Shown: positions 51,250 through 63,959 of the stretch, piece by piece | How positions within the stretch are numbered: position 1 is the first letter of the stretch | How the letters are laid out: every line of letters starts with the position of its first letter | Translations under genes and position numbers: made by a program | Assembly: GCF_964340395.1 (NCBI RefSeq) | Contig: NC_135565.1 | Coordinates: 1,489,001 to 1,553,000 of the forward strand | DNA length: 64,000 bases | Source: Glandiceps talaboti | Taxonomy: Eukaryota; Hemichordata; Enteropneusta; Spengelidae | Direction: 5' to 3' | The notes under the pieces: model-generated | Told to the model about the DNA's origin: nothing | The model's database searches: none | The model's input: only the letters and a program-made list of their open reading frames with translations

Positions 51250-51700
51250 ATCAGTCTTTATCATGTGATCTGATTCAAATGAGTGTGATCATGTGATCTG
51301 ATGCAAATAAGGCGACATTTACATGACAGCATTTCGAGGGGAAAATGCTTAAAATGATAAAAAATTTAAATGTTGTTTTCCTTTTTAATGTTTGATCATT
51401 ACGTGTCTGCATGATAGGCAAATGAGAGGAAAACAGCCAATAAGTGCCATTGTACCGGTATGAGTTAGGAATATGTACCAGTCTATCATCAGTGGGTCAT
51501 TCATTCATGAATATTGAGTATTTTTCAATTGTTCCATTTTCAGCTGTTTTCCAATGAAAACAAAATATTTTGACAAAAATCCACTTTCAGTGTCATTTTC
51601 AGATTGTTTTCATTTGTGTTTTCTGACATTTCTACCTTATTTGCATTTGAAACAAAAAAATATTAAATGACATCATGTAAACAGGGCATAAATACTTATG
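51250..51700. other. PIFO 3' flank
   Basis: No gene seen. A short direct repeat (CATGTGATCTGAT at about 51262 and 51290) is the only local structure. Confidence 0.4.
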
Positions 51701-51704
51701 TGTG

Positions 51705-52400
51705 GCCTCATACAAATGACCCACTACCATGTGACTGATACATTCAAATATACATGTATGTATTCAAAATGACCAGCTATCATGTGACTGATACATTCAA
51801 ATATACATGTATGTATTCAAAATGACCAGCTATCATGTGACTGATACATTCAAATATACATGTATGTATTCAAAATGACCAGCTACCATGTGACTGATAC
51901 ATTCAAATATACATGTATGTATTCAAAATGACCAGCTATCATGTGACTGATACATTCAAATATACATGTATGTATTCAAAATGACCAGCTATCATGTGAC
52001 TGATACATTCAAATATACATGTATGTATTCAAAATGACCCGCTATCATGTGACTGTGATACATTCAAATATACATGTATGTATTCAAAATGACCCACTAT
52101 CATGTGACTGATACATTCAAATATACATGTATGTATATGACCCACTACCATGTGACTGATACATTCAAATATACATGTATGTATTCAAAATGACCCACTA
52201 TCATGTGACTGATACATTCAAATATGTATTCAAAATGACCCGCTACCATGTGACTGATACATTCAAATATGTATTCAAAATGACCCGCTATCATGTGACT
52301 GATACATTCAAATATACATGTATGTATATGACCAGCTATCATGTGACTGTTGTATTCAAATATACATGACTGTACATTTTGTATGTATATGACCAGCTAA
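51705..52400. repeat. ~53-bp minisatellite, ~13 copies
   Basis: Unit contains GACCAGCTATCATGTGACTG then ATACATTCAAATATACATGT and ATGTATTCAAAAT. Several right-hand units lack the ATACATGTATGT segment. The palindrome ATACATGTAT occurs in most copies. Confidence 0.95.
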
Positions 52401-52419
52401 TATTATGCACTTATTGTCT

Positions 52420-52564
52420 GGCCTTATTTGGGTACTAAGGGATGTCTAATATCCTGAGGGCTGTTTTGCAGCAACTATTTCCCTTGGCTTTCAGCCTTGA
52501 GAAATAGTTGCTACATGTATAACAGCATGAGGGGTATGATGTCTACTAGTGCCCGAATAAGGCC
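52420..52564. repeat. 145-bp foldback (MITE-like)
   Basis: Arms starting GGCCTTATTTGGGTACTA on the left and, reverse complemented, GGCCTTATTCGGGCACTA on the right pair over about 70 bp with scattered mismatches, meeting near CAGCAACTATTTC. No clear target duplication was seen. Confidence 0.8.
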
Positions 52565-53110
52565 ATGGCAGGCAATGAGTGTTTTATAACTTTACATTCT
52601 CAGACACATATTCTTTCCAAAAGACTATATATTAACTACTGCCCCAGGGAAAATGACCATTTTCTCGCTCTATGCAAATTAAGGTCACTATGGGTCACTA
52701 GTCCATACCATGTGACATGGTCTAAGCAAATCACTGAAGGCTGTATGAAAATGATCTGTTATACGTTCAAATATACATGTATATGTATGTGTACAAATGA
52801 ATACCCGCTACTATATTCATAATTATGTACAGGTAAATTTTGTAAGCTGGTTAAGTGCTCATTATCATATTTTCATACATTTGGGTTTTAAATTCTCCTG
52901 TAATTTTGCAGCAACAAATATCTGATAATGCAACTGCTTCCTTTTTCATCTCCACTACACTTTTGAACTTTTTGCAAGTTTTTAGGATTTTTTTTAGTCT
53001 TGCAACTTTGACTTGTATTGATAATTTTCCCTGCATTCCAGTATAATAACCCTCCATTTTATGCTCAGTTTGACATTTTATTTTTTACTGCCACTACATT
53101 TAATATGTTT
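52565..53110. other. Unassigned intergenic sequence
   Basis: AT-rich, no recognised gene. Overlapping frames on both strands at 52851-53057 show no family signal. Confidence 0.4.
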
Positions 53111-53111
53111 T

Positions 53112-53835
53112 TAGCTCCCAAAGGGGAGCTTAAGATATACCGGCTGTCTGTCTGGCTGTCTGTCTGTCTACATCTTCAATATCTCAACTTCAAGAACCCT
53201 ATTGGCCTGTTTTAATTGAAATATTTGGCATAGAGATTCTGTGAGCAAATTCAGAGAACTGATTAGATTTTGGTAAACATCCTAGGAACATTAACTTAAT
53301 GATGCATTTGCAAAAATAAAAAGTTTTGGTAATTAGGCAATATCTTTAGCATGCAAACTTCAGAATTATAATTTAGTAGACACGTTGAAGATAGAGCAGA
53401 TATCCAACATTAGTAGACACGTTGAAGATAGAGCAGATATCCAACAAATCCTGTTGATGTAGTTCATAGTTTTAGTGAATTATAATTTAGTAGACACGTT
53501 GAGGATAGAGCAGATATCCAACAAATCCTGTTGATGTAGTTCATAGTTTTAGTGAATTATAATTTAGTAGACACGTTGAAGATAGAGCAGATATCCAACA
53601 AATCCTGTTGATGTAGTTCATAGTTTTAGTGAATTATAATTTAGTAGACACGTTGAAGATAGAGCAGATATCCAACAAATCCTGTTGATGTAGTTTATAG
53701 TTTTAGTGAATTATTTGCATGATTAATGGTTTTTTGGTAATTAGGCAATGTAAGTTTGCAATCTTAAAATTTCTAATGCACATTGATTATAACATAGCTT
53801 GTTGATGTAGCATTTAACTTTAGTGTTTCTATCAG
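53112..53835 (-). mobile_element. Second tandem-core/microsatellite/hairpin element, minus orientation
   Basis: Read on minus, a 77-bp core repeated about four times (53360-53715, with TAGTAGACACGTTGAAGATA on plus) is followed by sequence with TAATTAGGCAATA, an (ACAG)n tract (about 53144-53168) and a hairpin at 53113-53130 (AGCTCCC-AAAG-GGGAGCT). The plan matches the element at 23400-24582, though the sequences differ. Ends are approximate. Confidence 0.55.
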
Positions 53836-54071
53836 AAGTGGCTGCCAAAAAAATGTCCACCTACTCTAGTTATTCCTCTTGTAACTTTATATTTACTTAA
53901 ATACAAATAAAGTATGTTGAACTGTTCATCAACATAAAAGGTTATATTTGTAGTACACATTGGAAAAATTTACAAGACTCTCAATTCCAATATTTACACA
54001 GGAAATGTATTCATGCTTGGTTCATATGTTTAAGTGGATAAAATAGTGAGTAAATTGCCAGTTAAGAAGTT

Positions 54072-54170
54072 GCTAGCCTAGAGGCTATCCATTGACATCC
54101 AAACTACACTTTGCTAGCCTAGAGGCTATCCATTGACATCCAAACTACACTTTGCTAGCCTAGAGGCTAC
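54072..54170. repeat. 41-bp tandem repeat, 2.5 copies
   Basis: Unit contains TTGCTAGCCTAGAGGCTATC then CATTGACATCCAAACTACACT. The rest of 53835-54630 holds no recognised feature. Confidence 0.9.
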
Positions 54171-54629
54171 ACAATTTGTTGCCATTATACTTTTAGTCCC
54201 AAAGTCAGCCCAAACTAGCCCAAGGGAGCACTTTCAGTTTACACTTGGTTTTTTTTATAGTAATTATTGTCAGGCTTATTGAATACACTATCAACATCAA
54301 TGGGAAGTAAATAACATCCGATCCACAGATTTTCTGACAGTCCTCTACATGCCAGTTAAAAATGAATTAAGACACCCAGGTAGCTGAAGAATTTTATGAT
54401 AGCAATTATTGAATACAATGTAAATGTAATATCAAGATTGAAATTTGAAATGTAATTGATTGTAATGGAACAATGTGTGTTTTACAACTAAATAGCCGTC
54501 TATGACTTTTCTTTTGATTAATACTATAAATAAAACAAATGTGGTTTCTCTAAAATCACCTCAAATTGTGTTTGTTCACTTCTTTAAAATGTTATGTATA
54601 TGTTGTTTGCTAAGGATATTATATGTCGA

Positions 54630-55650
54630 TGGAGGTAATATTAGATATATGGGTATATGGGATATATGGGATATATCATATTAGATGTATGGGGTACCAA
54701 GGTATATGGGATATATCATATTAGATGTATGGGGTATCAAAGTATATGGGATATATCATATTAGATGTATGGGGTATCAAAGTATATGGGATATATCATA
54801 TTAGATGTATGGGGTACCAAGGTATATGGGATATATCATATTAGATGTATGGGGTATCAGGGTATATGGGATATATCATATTAGATGTATGGGGTATATG
54901 GGATATATATTAAATGTATGCGGTATCAAGGTATATGGGATATATCATATTAGATGTATGGGGTATCAGGGTATATGGGATATATCATATTAGATGTATG
55001 GGGTATCAAGGTATATAGGATATATCATATTAGATGTATGGGTATATGGGATATATCATTAAATGTATGGGGTATCAAAGTATATGGGATATATCATATT
55101 AGATGTATGGGGTATCAAGGTATATGAGTTATATTATATTAGATGTATGGGGGTACCAAGGTATATGGATATATCATATTAGATGTATGGGGTATATGGG
55201 TAAATGGGATATATCACACTAGATTTATGGGGTATCAGGGTATATGGGCTACATCACACTAGATATATGGGGTACCATGCCATGGTATATGGGCTATATC
55301 ACACTAGATACATGGGTACCATGGTATATGGGCTACATCACACTAGATATATGGGGTATCATGGTATATGGGCTATATCATACTAGATGTATGGGGTAAC
55401 ATGGTATATGGGTTATGTCATACTAGATGTATGGGGTATCAGGGTATATGGGCTACATCTCACTAGATATATGGGTACGTACCATGCCATGGTATATGGG
55501 CTATATCATATTAGATGTATGGGGTATCATGGTATATGGGCTATATCACACTAGATTTATGGGGTATCAGGGTATATGGGCTATCACATTAGATGTATGG
55601 GGTATCAGGGTATATTGGCTATCACATTAGATATATGGGGTATCATGGGT
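54630..55650. repeat. 38-42-bp minisatellite, segment 1
   Basis: Units contain TTAGATGTATGGGGTATCA, AGGTATATGGGATATATCAT. The left portion is the GGGATATATCATATTAG subtype; from about 55200 it shifts to the GGGCTATATCACACTAG subtype. This is the left end of one array continued at 59104 and 60412. Confidence 0.95.
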
Positions 55651-55862
55651 ATGTTGGGGTAGTGCGCCTAGCTGGCAGCCTCCACACCGTGCTCTTCAGT
55701 TATCCTAAATTTCCCGATTGGAGTAATTAGTTGAACAGTGAATTTGCTATATATCCTTTATGAACAGTTCACCTTTCTTACTTTGTACGCGGCTCACCAA
55801 AATCCGGTGCATATCGACAAGTTTTCTCCTTCATTCGTTTTGGAAAGTTTTGGAAAGTTCAC

Positions 55863-57125
55863 TTGGAAACTACTACTAGTACCGGCAAACTATTGTTCTC
55901 TGCATTGCTTTCATATACTAATATTACCATGCCGTATACTAGGCATCTGCTACACCTGTTTAACAGAGTTCCAGCCAATCAAAGGCTTCCAGTTACAGTA
56001 TGGAATGTCATCAAGTCCTGTCACCTGCAGACTCGACAACCAACCCACAGAGGTAAGCAGGCAGGAATAAATAAACACAAAGTCATAACAAAGCCACAAT
56101 CAGGTATTCTACCTGATGTCGATCTGAACCCTAACCCCAGTGCACCTGTAGTTGACCAATGCAAACCCATAACCAGGAAATGTAAATTACTACTCACTAC
56201 CTGGAATGTTAGATCCATTTGCAACAAAGCAAGTCTGGTTGGTGATTACATCACAGAAAAGAATATTGACTTGCTTGCAGTGACTGAAACCTGGCTGAAA
56301 GAAGATGCAGATCAGCATGTCATCAATGGTTATTCATTCCAGCAAAGTCCACGACTCAATGCTACAGGTGGTGGCTTAGCTCTTGTGTACAAGCCATCAA
56401 TAAAGCTTTCTTCCTGGAAAGCACTCCGCAAATTTAAATCCTTCGAGTCAACTGAAGCTACCTTGACCTACCACAATAATACTATTAAATTGATCATTCT
56501 CTATCGCCCACCACCCAATTCTAAGAACAAGTTTATAACCGTGTCAACATTCTTCACAGAGTTTGGATCCATGCTTGAGCAAGTAAATTCATACGATGGA
56601 AATTTGTTCATAGTTGGTGACTTTAATTTCCACATTGATAACCATGAAAATTCTAACACCAGAAAGCTGAATGACATCATAGACTCTTGCGGACTTAAAC
56701 AGTGGGTAAAGAATCCAACTCACGTCCAAGGTCACATACTTGACCTCATCATAACAAAGCCTGATCATGTCATTGATTCCGTCTGTGTGAATTACCACCC
56801 TCTCTCCGATCATCACCCAATACATGCCACATTAACACTCAGTAAACCAGCACTGCAAAGGCGTCAAGTGGTTTACCGTAAGTTTTCGTCCATTTCTGCG
56901 CACGAATTTGCCAGTGACATTTCATCGATCAGCGACTTTCATCAGACACCATCAGATGTAAAATCGGTGGAATATAATACCAATCTCTCCCTCGTTCTGG
57001 ACAAGCATGCACCTGAAAAGAAGTTGATCAAAACCATTCATCCCAACACGGAATGGTATACAAGTGAAATTCATCAGGCTAAAAAGCTGAGAAGATCAAG
57101 CGTAAATGGCGCACCACCAAATTAG
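55863..57125 (+). pseudogene. LINE endonuclease region
   Basis: The frame contains the APE-like endonuclease from about residue 110: TTWNVRSICNKASLVGDYI, LLAVTETWLKEDA (catalytic Glu), GGGLALVYK, FIVGDFNFHID (GDFN motif), LDLIITKPDH and the terminal LSDHHPIHATL (SDHHP motif). Catalytic residues are present. The frame breaks near 57095, where the RT linker continues in another frame. Confidence 0.9.
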
Positions 57126-57499
57126 AAATTCATCACCAAATTTACAAGCATCACTGTCAACTTGTCAACAGACTGATTTTCCAAGCCAAGAAGAAATACT
57201 ACACTGATCTTATACAGAAAAACGCAGATAATCAGAAGTCTCTTTTTAATGCAGTATCGTCACTGTTTTACAACAAAGCCTCCCTTCCAGCGCATATATC
57301 TGTTAATGAACTCGCTGAACGTTTCTCACAGTACTTCGCCAAGAAGATCAAAGACATACGTGCCACTCTAGACACTACAACAATCGTTGAAGAGTTTGAT
57401 TCTAGTGAAGTATTCAGCTCATCTACTCTGTCAACATTTAAACCAGTCAATATTGATGCCGTCAGGAAATTTATCATGCAATCACCCACCAAGTCATAT

Positions 57500-58990
57500 G
57501 TCATTGCTCTCTTGATCCGATTCCTACATCACTGCTGAAACAATGTCTTGATCCACTTCTCCCATTCATTGCAAATGTTATAAACCTATCTCTACAAACT
57601 GGTGAGGTTCCATCCATGTTCAAGTCAGCCATTGTCACACCTCTGCTGAAAAAACCATCCCTAGATCAAAACATTTTAAAGAACTATAACGACCCGTTTC
57701 TAACCTACCATTTCTGTCCAAAGTTCTTGAGAAAATAGTTGCCTCACAGATTAACAGCTATCTCAACGAGAATTCACTTCTAGAGCCACTTCAGTCAGCG
57801 TACCGCAAGTATCACAGCACCGAAACAGCCCTTCTGAAAGTTCATAGTGACATTTGTACATCACTGGACTCTGGAAAATACGTCATACTGATCTTACTCG
57901 ACCTCTCGGCGGCATTCGATACAATCGACCACAGTTTACTCCTAAATAGGCTATCAAATCTCGGCATCACGGGTACACCATTGAAATGGTTTGAATCCTA
58001 CCTCAAAAACAGATACCAGGCAGTAAAAATCGAAAACGTCACAAGTGAACCTTCAGCTCTCAAATACGGGGTGCCTCAAGGGTCCGTCCTCGGTCCCCTT
58101 TTATTCACAATTTATACAGCACCACTCGGTAATCTGATTCGTCGCCATAACTTAAAGTTTCATCAGTATGCTGATGATAATGAGCTATACCTTGCGTTCT
58201 CCCATCAAGATTCACCAACTGCTATACACAGTATGGAGTCCTGCATCCATGATATCAAGGCATGGATGACACTTAATAAATTACAGCTCAACGACAGCAA
58301 AACTGAAGTTCTTTTGTTATTCGCTCAAAATTCAATCAGCTCCCAGATCCTCTTCGCTCCGTCAATATTGGTTCTGCGTCTATCACACCAGTTACAACAG
58401 CACGAAATTTGGGTGTACTCTTTGACAATATCCACATGTATAACCAGCACATCAAGAATACATGTAAATCAATGTACTGTCATCTCCGCCGCATTGGATC
58501 TATACGTCAATACGTCTCAAGTGCGGATTGCTGTACTTTAATTCATGCTGTTATATCCACTAAACTTGATTACTGTAATTCTTTACTGTATGGTCTCCCT
58601 GAATCAGTCACAAACCAACTTCAGCGTGCACAAAACACAGCTGCAAGAATCATCACCCGCGGCGGTCAAAGAAATATGAACACATAACTCCTACTCTCAT
58701 CAAACTCCATTGGTTACCAGTTCGTTCTAGAATCGAAGATCTTACTCCTGACTTACAAAGCAATTCATGGTCTTACACCGGAGTACATTTCCGACCTTAT
58801 ACAAGTATACATACCAGCTCGCACCTTACGCTCAAAGGACAAAAACCTTCTTACGACAACAAGTTACAAGCAAATCAACTACGGTGGACGTTCTTTCGCT
58901 TATGCTGCTCCAAAGCTCTGGAATTCACTGCCAACTGACATTAAACTTGCTCCAACTATTGATTGTTTCAAAAGAAAACTGAAGACACAT
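57500..58990 (+). pseudogene. LINE reverse transcriptase region, frameshifted
   Basis: Fragments in shifting frames show DPIPTSLLKQ, then SAYRKYHSTETALLKV, LLDLSAAFDTIDHSLLL (first catalytic Asp), GVPQGSVLGPLLFTIY and HQYADDNELYL (catalytic YADD), all open at 57740-58310. Frame breaks lie near 57505, 57690, 58345 and 58680-58740. The last part, to the stop near 59020, holds the AAPKLWNSLP block. Confidence 0.9.
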
Positions 58991-59103
58991 TTGTTTTGTA
59001 AAGCCTACGGTGTGGATTAACCATCCAGCGCCCCTGAACAGAACTTTGCCTGGATTTTGGCGCTCTACAAATTATTTTGATTGATTTTTTGATTGATTGA
59101 TTG

Positions 59104-59347
59104 ATCAGGGTATATGGGCTATCACATTAGATATATGGGGTATCAGGGTATATGGGCTATCATATTAGATATATGGGGTAACAGGGTATATTGGCTATCA
59201 TATTAGATATATGGGGTAACAGGGTATATTGGCTATCACATTAGATATATGGGGTAACAGGGTATATTGGCTATCACATTAGATATATGGGGTAACAGGG
59301 TATATTGGCTATCATATTAGATATATGGGGTAACAGGGTATATTGGC
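59104..59347. repeat. 38-42-bp minisatellite, segment 2
   Basis: About six units of the GGTAACAGGGTATATTGGCT subtype between the LINE and the TIR element. The same subtype resumes at 60412. Confidence 0.95.
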
Positions 59348-60264
59348 TATTATATTATACCAGTATATTGATGGTGGAAATCGAGGGATCTGATTGGTCT
59401 AGACATCGAACTAGCGCGTCTAAAACGAGTGATAATGCACTGCTGGTACGATAATGCACTGCTGGCACGCGTCCAAATTTTGTTCGTCTACGAGCGTTGA
59501 GTTGTAGTCCGCCGGGCCGTGTAGTGATACTGATAGTGAACTCTTCGAATTGTCAGAGGAGGATTTTCTCTCAATGAGACAATATTTTATGAGAAATTAT
59601 TGAAGGAAATTTCGAAAGCAACCAAGTCATCGCGTATTTGTTCAAATCATCGCCTACTACATGTACTAAGGTCAAGGCATGCACGAAATCGGTCCCACCT
59701 CGGGGCGGCGCGGCCAGTTGGAGTGGAAACATTGGTGAGCTGTCCTGTCCTGTCATAAAAATGAAGCAAGTGAAAGAGGTTACACTGGCCGACTTACCAT
59801 TAATCTAAATAGAAATTTGTCTGGGATCCTGTCCTAGAGTATCAGTCATCAATCCGAGAGGGAAATCCTCAAACCCGAAAATCTACTGACGTAACTTCCA
59901 GTAATATAAATACATTGTAAATATCAACCTGTCTATCACTTCACCGAGTCGCGAATTCGGCCGGGAACGATCGAAGCATGCTGTATTCAATAAACCACTT
60001 CAAGTTTATACCTTGAGTCAAACAGGTTGTTTATTCATCACTGTGCACTTTTAATGAGCCGATCAATGTACAGATTATCCCTAGAAACGATTCGCAGGTA
60101 AAATAAATCCAGTCGCTGCACGACGTTCACGTTGAGGCCAAGATCAGCTGTCTTGAAAGCAGCGTTATTGTTATGCAAATTAGCCACAGGGGCGCATATG
60201 AAACGAGAAAACGTTAGTTCTTATCTTGTTTCCGATATTTTCAATATACTGGTATAATATAATA
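59348..60264. mobile_element. ~0.9-kb DNA element with perfect 24-bp terminal inverted repeats
   Basis: Bases 59348-59371 and 60241-60264 are exact reverse complements (arm begins TATTATATTATACCAGTATA). Joining array sequence on the two outer sides rebuilds a normal unit (GGCTAT + CATATTAG), so it is an insertion. The interior is more GC-rich with CpGs and no intact transposase, suggesting a non-autonomous element. The superfamily is not assigned. Confidence 0.75.
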
Positions 60265-60407
60265 GCGATAAACCACCCCCTGGGGAAGGTATACCACTCG
60301 GTTTTGACCAGTGAACTCAATATATGCACTCGCTATCGCTCGTGCATATATTTCGTTCACTGGTCAAAACCTCTTGGTATACCATCCCCAGGGGGTGGTT
60401 TATTGCT
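60264..60407. mobile_element. 144-bp foldback MITE with TAAT target duplication
   Basis: Near-perfect palindrome starting AGCGATAAACCACCCCC and ending GGGGGTGGTTTATTGCT, pairing through GGTTTTGACCAGTGAAC to a short loop around CGCTATCGCTC. TAAT flanks both sides (60260-60263 and 60408-60411). It sits exactly at the right end of the 24-bp TIR element. Confidence 0.8.
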
Positions 60408-60411
60408 TAAT

Positions 60412-63400
60412 CATATTAGATATATGGGGTAACAGGGTATATTGGCTATCATATTAGATATATGGGGTAACAGGGTATATTGGCTATCATATTAGATATA
60501 TGGGGTAACAGGGTATATTGGCTATCATATTAGATATATGGGGTAACAGGGTATATTGGCTATCACATTAGATATATGGGGTAACAGGGTATATTGGCTA
60601 TCATATTAGATATATGGGGTAACAGGGTATATTGGCTATCACATTAGATATATGGGGTAACAGGGTATATTGGCTATCACATTAGATATATGGGGTAACA
60701 GGGTATATTGGCTATCACATTAGATATATGGGGTAACAGGGTATATTGGCTATCACATTAGATATATGGGGTAACAGGGTATATTGGCTATCACATTAGA
60801 TATATGGGGTAACAGGGTATATTGGCTATCACATTAGATATATGGGGTAACAGGGTATATTGGCTATCATATTAGATATATGGGGTATCAGGGTATATGG
60901 GCTATATCACACTAGATATATGGGGCATCAGGGTATATGGGCTATATCACACTAGATACATGGGGTATCAGGTTATATGGGCTATATCACACTAGATACA
61001 TGGGGTATCAGGGTATATGGGCTATATCACACTAGATATATGGGGTGTCAGGGTATATGGGCTATATCACACTAGATATATGGGGCATCAGGGTATATGG
61101 GCTATATCACACTATATGGGGTATCAGGGTATATTGGCTATCACATTAGATGTATGGGGTATCAGGGTATATGGGCTATCACATTAGATGTATGGGGTAT
61201 CAGGATATATTGGCTATCGCATTAGATGTATGGGGTATCAGGGTATATGGGCTATCACATTAGATATATGGGGTATCAGGGTATATGGGCTATATCACAC
61301 TAGATATATGGGGTATCAGGATATATGGGCTATATCACACTAGATATATGGGGTATCAGGGTATATGGGCTATCACATTAGATGTATGGGGTATCAGGGT
61401 ACTAGTATATTGGCTATCACATTAGATGTATGGGGTATCAGGGTATATGGGCTATCACAATAGATATATGGGGTATCAGGGTATATGGGCTATCACATTA
61501 GACATATGGGCTATCAGGTTATATGGGCTATCAGATTAGATGTATGGGCTATCAGGGTATATGGGCTATCACATTAGATGTATGGGGTATCAGGGTATAT
61601 GGGCTATCACATTAGATGTATGGGGTATCAGGGTATATGGGCTATCACATTAGATGTATGGGGTATCAGGGTATATGGGCTATCACATTAGATATATGGG
61701 GTATCAGGGTATATGGGCTATCACTTTAGATATATGGGGTATCAGGGTATATGGGCTATCACATCAGATATATGGGGTATCAGGGTATATGGGCTATATC
61801 ACACTAGATATATGGGGTATCAGGGTATATGGGCTATCACATTAGATATATGGGGTATCAGGGTATATGGGCTATATAACACTAGATACATGGGGTATCA
61901 GGGTATATGGGCTATATACCACTAGATACATGGGGTATCAGGGTATATGGGCTATCACACTAGATACATGGGGTATCAGGGTATATGGGCTATCACATTA
62001 GATGTATGGGGTATCAGGGTATATGGGCTATATAACACTAGATACATGGGGTATCAGGGTATATGGGCTATATCACACTAGATATATGGGGTATCAGGGT
62101 ATATGGGCTATCACTTTAGATATATGGGGTATCAGGGTATATGGGCTGTCACATTAGATATATGGGGTATCAGGGTATATGGGCTGTCACATTAGATGTA
62201 TGGGGTATCAGGGTATATGGGCTGTCACATTAGATATATGGGGTATCAGGGTATATGGGCTATCACATTAGATGTATGGGGTATCAGGGTATATTGGCTA
62301 TCACATTAGATGTATGGGGTATCAGGGTATATTGGCTATCACATTAGATATATGGGGTATCAGGGTATATGGGCTATCACATTAGATGTATGGGGTATCA
62401 GGATATATAGGCTATCACATTAGATGTATGGGGTATCAGGGTATATGGGCTATCACATTAGATATATGGGGTATCATGGTATATGGGCTATATCACATTA
62501 GATGTATGGGGTATCAGGGTATATGGGCTATCACATTAGATGTATGGGGTATCAGGGTATATTGGCTATCACATTAGATGTATGGGGTATCAGGGTATAT
62601 TGGCTATCACATTAGATGTATGGGGTATCAGGGATATGGGCTATCACATTAGATATATGGGGTATCATGGTATATGGGCTATATCACATTAGATGTATGG
62701 GGTATCAGGGTATATGGGCTATCACATTAGATATATGGGGTATCATGGTATATGGGCTATATCACATTAGATGTATGGGGTATCAGGGTATATGGGCTAT
62801 ATCACATTAGATGTATGGGGTATCAGGGTATATGGGCTATCACATTAGATGTATGGGGTATCAGGATATATGGGCTATCACATTAGATGTATGGGGTATC
62901 AGGGTATATGGGCTATCACATTAGATATATGGGGTATCATGGTATATGGGCTATATCACATTAGATGTATGGGGTATCAGGGTATATGGGCTATCACATT
63001 AGATATATGGGGTATCATGGTATATGGGCTATATCACATTAGATGTATGGGGTATCAGGGTATATGGGCTATCACATTAGATGTATGGGGTATCAGGGTA
63101 TATGGGCTATATCACATTAGATGTATGGGGTATCAGGGTATATGGGCTATCACATTAGATGTATGGGGTATCAGGGTATATGGGCTATCACATTAGATAT
63201 ATGGGGTATCAGGGTATATGGGCTATATCACATTAGATGTATGGGGTATCAGGGTATATGGGCTATCACATTAGATATATGGGGTATCATGGTATATGGG
63301 CTATATCACATTAGATGTATGGGGTATCAGGGTATATGGGCTATCACATTAGATGTATGGGGTATCACTGATCAGGGTATATGGGCTATATCACATTAGA

Positions 63401-63878
63401 TGTATGGGGTATCAGGGTATATGGGCTATCACATTAGATGTATGGGGTATCAGGGTATATGGGCTATATCACATTAGATGTATGGGGTATCAGGGTATAT
63501 GGGCTATCACATTAGATATATGGGGTATCAGGGTATATGGGCTATCACATTAGATATATGGGGTATCATGGTATATGGGCTATATCACATTAGATGTATG
63601 GGGTATCAGGGTATATGGGCTATCACATTAGATGTATGGGGTATCAGGGTATATGGGCTATATCACATTAGATGTATGGGGTATCAGGGTATATGGGCTA
63701 TCACATTAGATGTATGGGGTATCAGGGTATATGGGCTATATCACATTAGATGTATGGGGTATCAGGGTATATGGGCTATCACATTAGATATATGGGGTAT
63801 CAGGGTATATGGGCTATCACATTAGATATATGGGGTATCAGGGTATATGGGCTATATCACACTAGATGTATGGAGTTA
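60412..63878. repeat. 38-42-bp minisatellite, segment 3
   Basis: Three blocks follow: GGTAACAGGGTATATTGGCT units (to about 60880), mixed GGTATCAGGGTATATGGGCT-ATATCACACTAG units (to about 62100), then alternating ATATCACATTAG/ATCACATTAG units. In the last block a pair of about 78-80 bp repeats as a higher-order unit. Ends at GGAGTTAGAAAC near 63878. Confidence 0.96.
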
Positions 63879-63959
63879 GAAACAAATTGTAAAGCAGCTG
63901 ATTAAATTACACAAAGTCAGCTTTACACCTTTTAAATATGAAATTCAAACAAATACATA

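Larger units (their letters stand above)
55650..59103 (+). mobile_element. CR1/L2-like non-LTR retrotransposon with endonuclease and RT, degenerate
   Basis: About 3.45 kb inserted in the array. Order: about 200 bp of leader, APE-type endonuclease, linker, reverse transcriptase, and the C-terminal GRSFAYAAPKLWNSLPTDI and FKRKLKTHLF blocks typical of CR1/L2/Rex1 elements. The 3' end has GGCGCTCTACAAATTATTTT then (GATT)n at about 59078-59103. No separate gag-like ORF1 was seen, so it may be 5'-truncated or lack one. At least four frame breaks make it inactive. Confidence 0.92.
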
